This document shows positions 5,907 to 7,614 of a DNA stretch of 7,614 nt, in pieces. The position numbers and the translations under genes were made by a program. This DNA comes from Desulfocapsa sp. (lineage in GTDB: Bacteria > Desulfobacterota > Desulfobulbia > Desulfobulbales > Desulfocapsaceae). The DNA lies in NCBI GenBank assembly GCA_029934915.1, contig JAOZLI010000127.1, forward strand, positions 1 through 7,614. The letters run 5' to 3'. Every line of letters begins with the position of its first letter. The first letter of the stretch is position 1. The notes under the pieces were generated by a model. It saw only the letters and a program-made list of their open reading frames with translations. It was not told the origin of the DNA and made no database searches.

Positions 5907-6770
5907 ATGCGTTTAAAAACTGCCTTTTGTATAACCCTCTCTTGTTCGCTTTGTCTAGGGCTCGTTCTCTATGCTGCCCAGATTCCTGATGGTGTGGCCG
6001 ATGAAGATATTGCTGAAGTAGTCTACAGTGGAGAGGAGATCCTTAAATATCGAGTGTCTTGGACGGGTGGTATTAAAATTGGAGACATGTACATAGAGGT
6101 TCGGCGAACAGATGATTCGGGTGAGCAGTTCAAAATCCATGTACGAGTGAAGGATTCTGGCGTGTTTCATTTCTTTTATCCAGTGAATGATACCTTTGAT
6201 ACTATCGTAGCAGGCAAGAGTTATCTGCCATTACGTTACGATGTTGAGCAAAAGGAAGGGAGAAGTTATAGAGCTACACGGCATACCGAATATGATCAGG
6301 AAAAGGGTGTGGTGCGATACCGAAAAAATGATCAGGCAGAAGAAGTGTTTCAGGTAGATGAATACGTACACAATGAATTTTCTTCCTTTTTCTTTACTCG
6401 TATGCTTGATTTTGAGCAAGAAATGCCTGTGATTGTGGCAACCTTTGCAGATAAGAAAAGGCATGAGGTTGTTGTACGTGCAGAAGAAAATACTCATCTG
6501 ACTAATAAGGTGCTGGGGAAAGTCAATGTGATTCCAGTTCGCCCGATTATGGATTTTAAAGGCCTGTATGATAAATCAGGCGATACAGTGATCTATTTGA
6601 CCGATGATTCCTGTCGTATTCCGGTTCGTATTCAATCGAAAATTCTTATCGGCAGTCTGACGGCTGAACTTGTCTCCTATTCGAATCCAGTCTGTACAGG
6701 CATGGTTAGCTATCTTCCTGAAAAAAAAGACTATATTGAGACACAGGAAAAACTTGAACTTGGGGATTAA
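5907..6770 (+). CDS. Exported DUF3108-type protein of unknown function
   Basis: This 287-residue protein has an N-terminal export signal: RLK, a hydrophobic stretch at about 6-23 and a possible cleavage near 23-24. No lipobox is seen, so it is probably periplasmic or membrane-anchored. The mature part is rich in predicted beta strand. GEEILKYRVSWTGGIKIGD (42-60) and DDSCRIPVRIQSKILIGS (233-250) look like the two ends of the DUF3108 family; this is recognised by eye, not by profile search. No catalytic motif is evident. The ATG at 5907, two bases after the ubiA stop, is preferred to a TTG at 5880 because the basic residues and signal peptide follow it directly. No Shine-Dalgarno site is visible. 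It appears to be the last gene of the quinone transcript. A role in quinone biology is only a guess from position. Confidence 0.8.
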   Translation: MRLKTAFCITLSCSLCLGLVLYAAQIPDGVADEDIAEVVYSGEEILKYRVSWTGGIKIGDMYIEVRRTDDSGEQFKIHVRVKDSGVFHFFYPVNDTFDTIVAGKSYLPLRYDVEQKEGRSYRATRHTEYDQEKGVVRYRKNDQAEEVFQVDEYVHNEFSSFFFTRMLDFEQEMPVIVATFADKKRHEVVVRAEENTHLTNKVLGKVNVIPVRPIMDFKGLYDKSGDTVIYLTDDSCRIPVRIQSKILIGSLTAELVSYSNPVCTGMVSYLPEKKDYIETQEKLELGD

Positions 6771-6858
6771 TTGTAGTGTCGTTTTTAGTGGCAATGCTAT
6801 AAATAATGTTTATATTGTGCACCGCTGAACGACGTGCTTGTCTGAGATGCCTATTCTT

Positions 6859-6906
6859 GGATAAGCCCCTAACAAGTTGCAGAAATAATGGTATGGTGGC
6901 TTATCC
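6859..6906 (+). repeat. Nine-base inverted repeat in the adk leader
   Basis: GGATAAGCC (6859-6867) and GGCTTATCC (6898-6906) are perfect reverse complements separated by 30 bases. No T-run follows, so it is not an intrinsic terminator. It ends 42 bases before the adk Shine-Dalgarno site. It could be a leader RNA stem or a two-half-site operator. A nine-base match over this spacing can also occur by chance in a spacer of this size. Confidence 0.55.
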
Positions 6907-6947
6907 GCTATACCCTTACTGCTTTACAAAATACAAAAAACCATTCT

Positions 6948-6953
6948 AAGGAG
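6948..6953 (+). promoter_or_regulatory. Strong ribosome binding site fixing the adk start
   Basis: AAGGAG lies six bases before the ATG at 6960, the ideal spacing. It decides the adk start over an in-frame ATG at 6888, which would add 24 residues ahead of the nucleotide-binding loop. Confidence 0.9.
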
Positions 6954-6959
6954 AATATT

Positions 6960-7607
6960 ATGAAACTTATACTTTTAGGCGCACCAGGCGCAGGAAAAGG
7001 AACCGTCGCAAAATTACTCACCGCCGTTGATGGCTCTGTTCAGATTTCCACAGGAGATATCCTGCGTGGTGCAGTAACTGCCGGAACCGAACTTGGTAAA
7101 GAGGCGGCAGGATACATGAAACGTGGCGATCTTGTTCCCGATTCTCTGATCATGGGAATTATGGAAGCACGCCTTCAAGAGTCTGACTGCGAAAAAGGAT
7201 TCCTCCTTGATGGTTTTCCACGTACCATTCCTCAGGCAGAAGAACTGACAGAGCTTTTGAAAAAAGTTGATATTCAGCTTGATATGGCTGTTGAAATCGA
7301 CGTACCAAAGGATATCATTCTTGATAGACTCTGTACCAGAAGAACCTGCGAGAATCCTGATTGTCAGGCCATTTATAATGTGAAATCAAATCCTCCCAAA
7401 GTTGAAGGCATTTGCGATAAGTGTGGTGCCAAAGCTATTCAGCGTGAAGATGAGACCGAAGAGGCTATCAGCCACCGTCTTGAGACCTATAACGAGAAGA
7501 CTGCTCCACTGATTGATTTTTATAAAGAAAAGGGTCTGCTTCTGTCCGTTCCTGCAACCTCTTCTGATGCAGTTATTGAAGCTGTAAAAAAGAAGTTGAA
7601 TCTGTAG
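6960..7607 (+). CDS. adk: Adenylate kinase, zinc-binding LID form
   Basis: Adenylate kinase converts ATP plus AMP to two ADP in the cytosol and sets the adenylate energy charge. The 215-residue length matches the long bacterial form. The P-loop is GAPGAGKGT (7-15), the AMP-site block is ISTGDILRG (29-37), and GFLLDGFPRT (80-89) is the family signature. The LID domain carries four cysteines: C130, C135, C152 and C155. That pattern, Cx4C with Cx2C, indicates a structural zinc site; the usual first knuckle is Cx2C. QREDE (161-165) and the later SHRLETY (171-177) contribute the conserved arginine region. The gene stands 189 bases after the DUF3108 gene with its own strong ribosome binding site, so it may be a separate transcription unit. 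The coding region is complete, ending seven bases before the window edge. Confidence 0.97.
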   Translation: MKLILLGAPGAGKGTVAKLLTAVDGSVQISTGDILRGAVTAGTELGKEAAGYMKRGDLVPDSLIMGIMEARLQESDCEKGFLLDGFPRTIPQAEELTELLKKVDIQLDMAVEIDVPKDIILDRLCTRRTCENPDCQAIYNVKSNPPKVEGICDKCGAKAIQREDETEEAISHRLETYNEKTAPLIDFYKEKGLLLSVPATSSDAVIEAVKKKLNL

Positions 7608-7614
7608 GAAGTAA

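Larger units (their letters stand above)
6771..6959 (+). other. Intergenic spacer between the DUF3108 gene and adk
   Basis: I see no credible gene here. The frame open from 6888 is only an unlikely upstream extension of adk. A TATAAA at 6798-6803 pairs with TTTATA at 6809-6814 and also resembles a -10 box, but no good -35 box sits 16-18 bases upstream. No GC-rich hairpin with a T-run was found, so the operon may read through into adk or end in a factor-dependent way. An inverted repeat (listed separately) occupies the middle. The adk promoter cannot be fixed by eye. Confidence 0.6.

Noticed and set aside
6798..6814. TATAAA / TTTATA as an adk promoter or terminator
   Set aside because: There is no -35 box at suitable spacing, the stem is only six A-T pairs, and no T-run follows. 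It is not strong enough for a separate feature.
6888..6959. N-terminal extension of adenylate kinase from an upstream in-frame ATG
   Set aside because: The nucleotide-binding loop of this family begins within the first ten residues. A strong AAGGAG sits six bases before the ATG at 6960, and the extension has no family resemblance.

Overview
The window holds one long, all plus-strand housekeeping block. It carries the last codons of the primary sigma factor gene rpoD, then a tight seven-gene cluster, then the adenylate kinase gene adk. Six of the seven cluster genes belong to the futalosine (Mqn) route to menaquinone. The seventh encodes an exported DUF3108-type protein. The AT-leaning composition, the mqnE-mqnC-deaminase-mqnA-ubiX-ubiA order, the DUF3108 protein and the zinc-finger adenylate kinase suggest an anaerobic, menaquinone-respiring deltaproteobacterium-like organism (Desulfobacterota, perhaps a Desulfobulbales sulfate reducer). 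That placement is an inference from gene content and has not been tested by a search.

Layout: 1-78 is the 3' end of rpoD. Positions 79-189 are a short intergenic spacer rich in structure. It has a long, nearly perfect stem-loop starting at the base after the rpoD stop, a possible sigma-70 promoter, and a textbook intrinsic-terminator hairpin whose T-run ends six bases before the mqnE start codon. Positions 190-6770 carry mqnE, mqnC, an amidohydrolase (probable aminofutalosine deaminase, mqnX), mqnA, ubiX, a ubiA-family prenyltransferase (mqnP role) and the DUF3108 gene. Gaps are 21, 11, 10 and 1 bases, then a 4-base ATGA overlap, then 2 bases, so one polycistronic transcript is very likely. 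Positions 6771-6959 are a 189-base spacer with an inverted repeat and no clear terminator. Positions 6960-7607 are adk, the only gene here with a strong, well-spaced Shine-Dalgarno site.

How the genes work together: MqnA dehydrates chorismate to 3-enolpyruvylbenzoate. MqnE, a radical SAM enzyme, joins this to SAM-derived adenosine to give aminofutalosine. The amidohydrolase would deaminate it to futalosine. After hydrolysis by MqnB, which is not in this window, MqnC (also radical SAM) makes cyclic dehypoxanthine futalosine. MqnD, also not here, would give 1,4-dihydroxy-6-naphthoate. The UbiA-family protein prenylates that at the membrane. UbiX supplies prenylated FMN to a UbiD-type decarboxylase, which is not here. 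The pathway in the window is therefore partial: MqnB, MqnD, the decarboxylase and the methyltransferase must be encoded elsewhere.

I see no mobile element, CRISPR array, tRNA, rRNA or clearly novel multi-gene system. The points most worth a second look are the double-hairpin leader in front of mqnE, the near absence of Shine-Dalgarno sites inside the operon, the DUF3108 protein riding with quinone genes, and an altered flavin-binding loop in UbiX.
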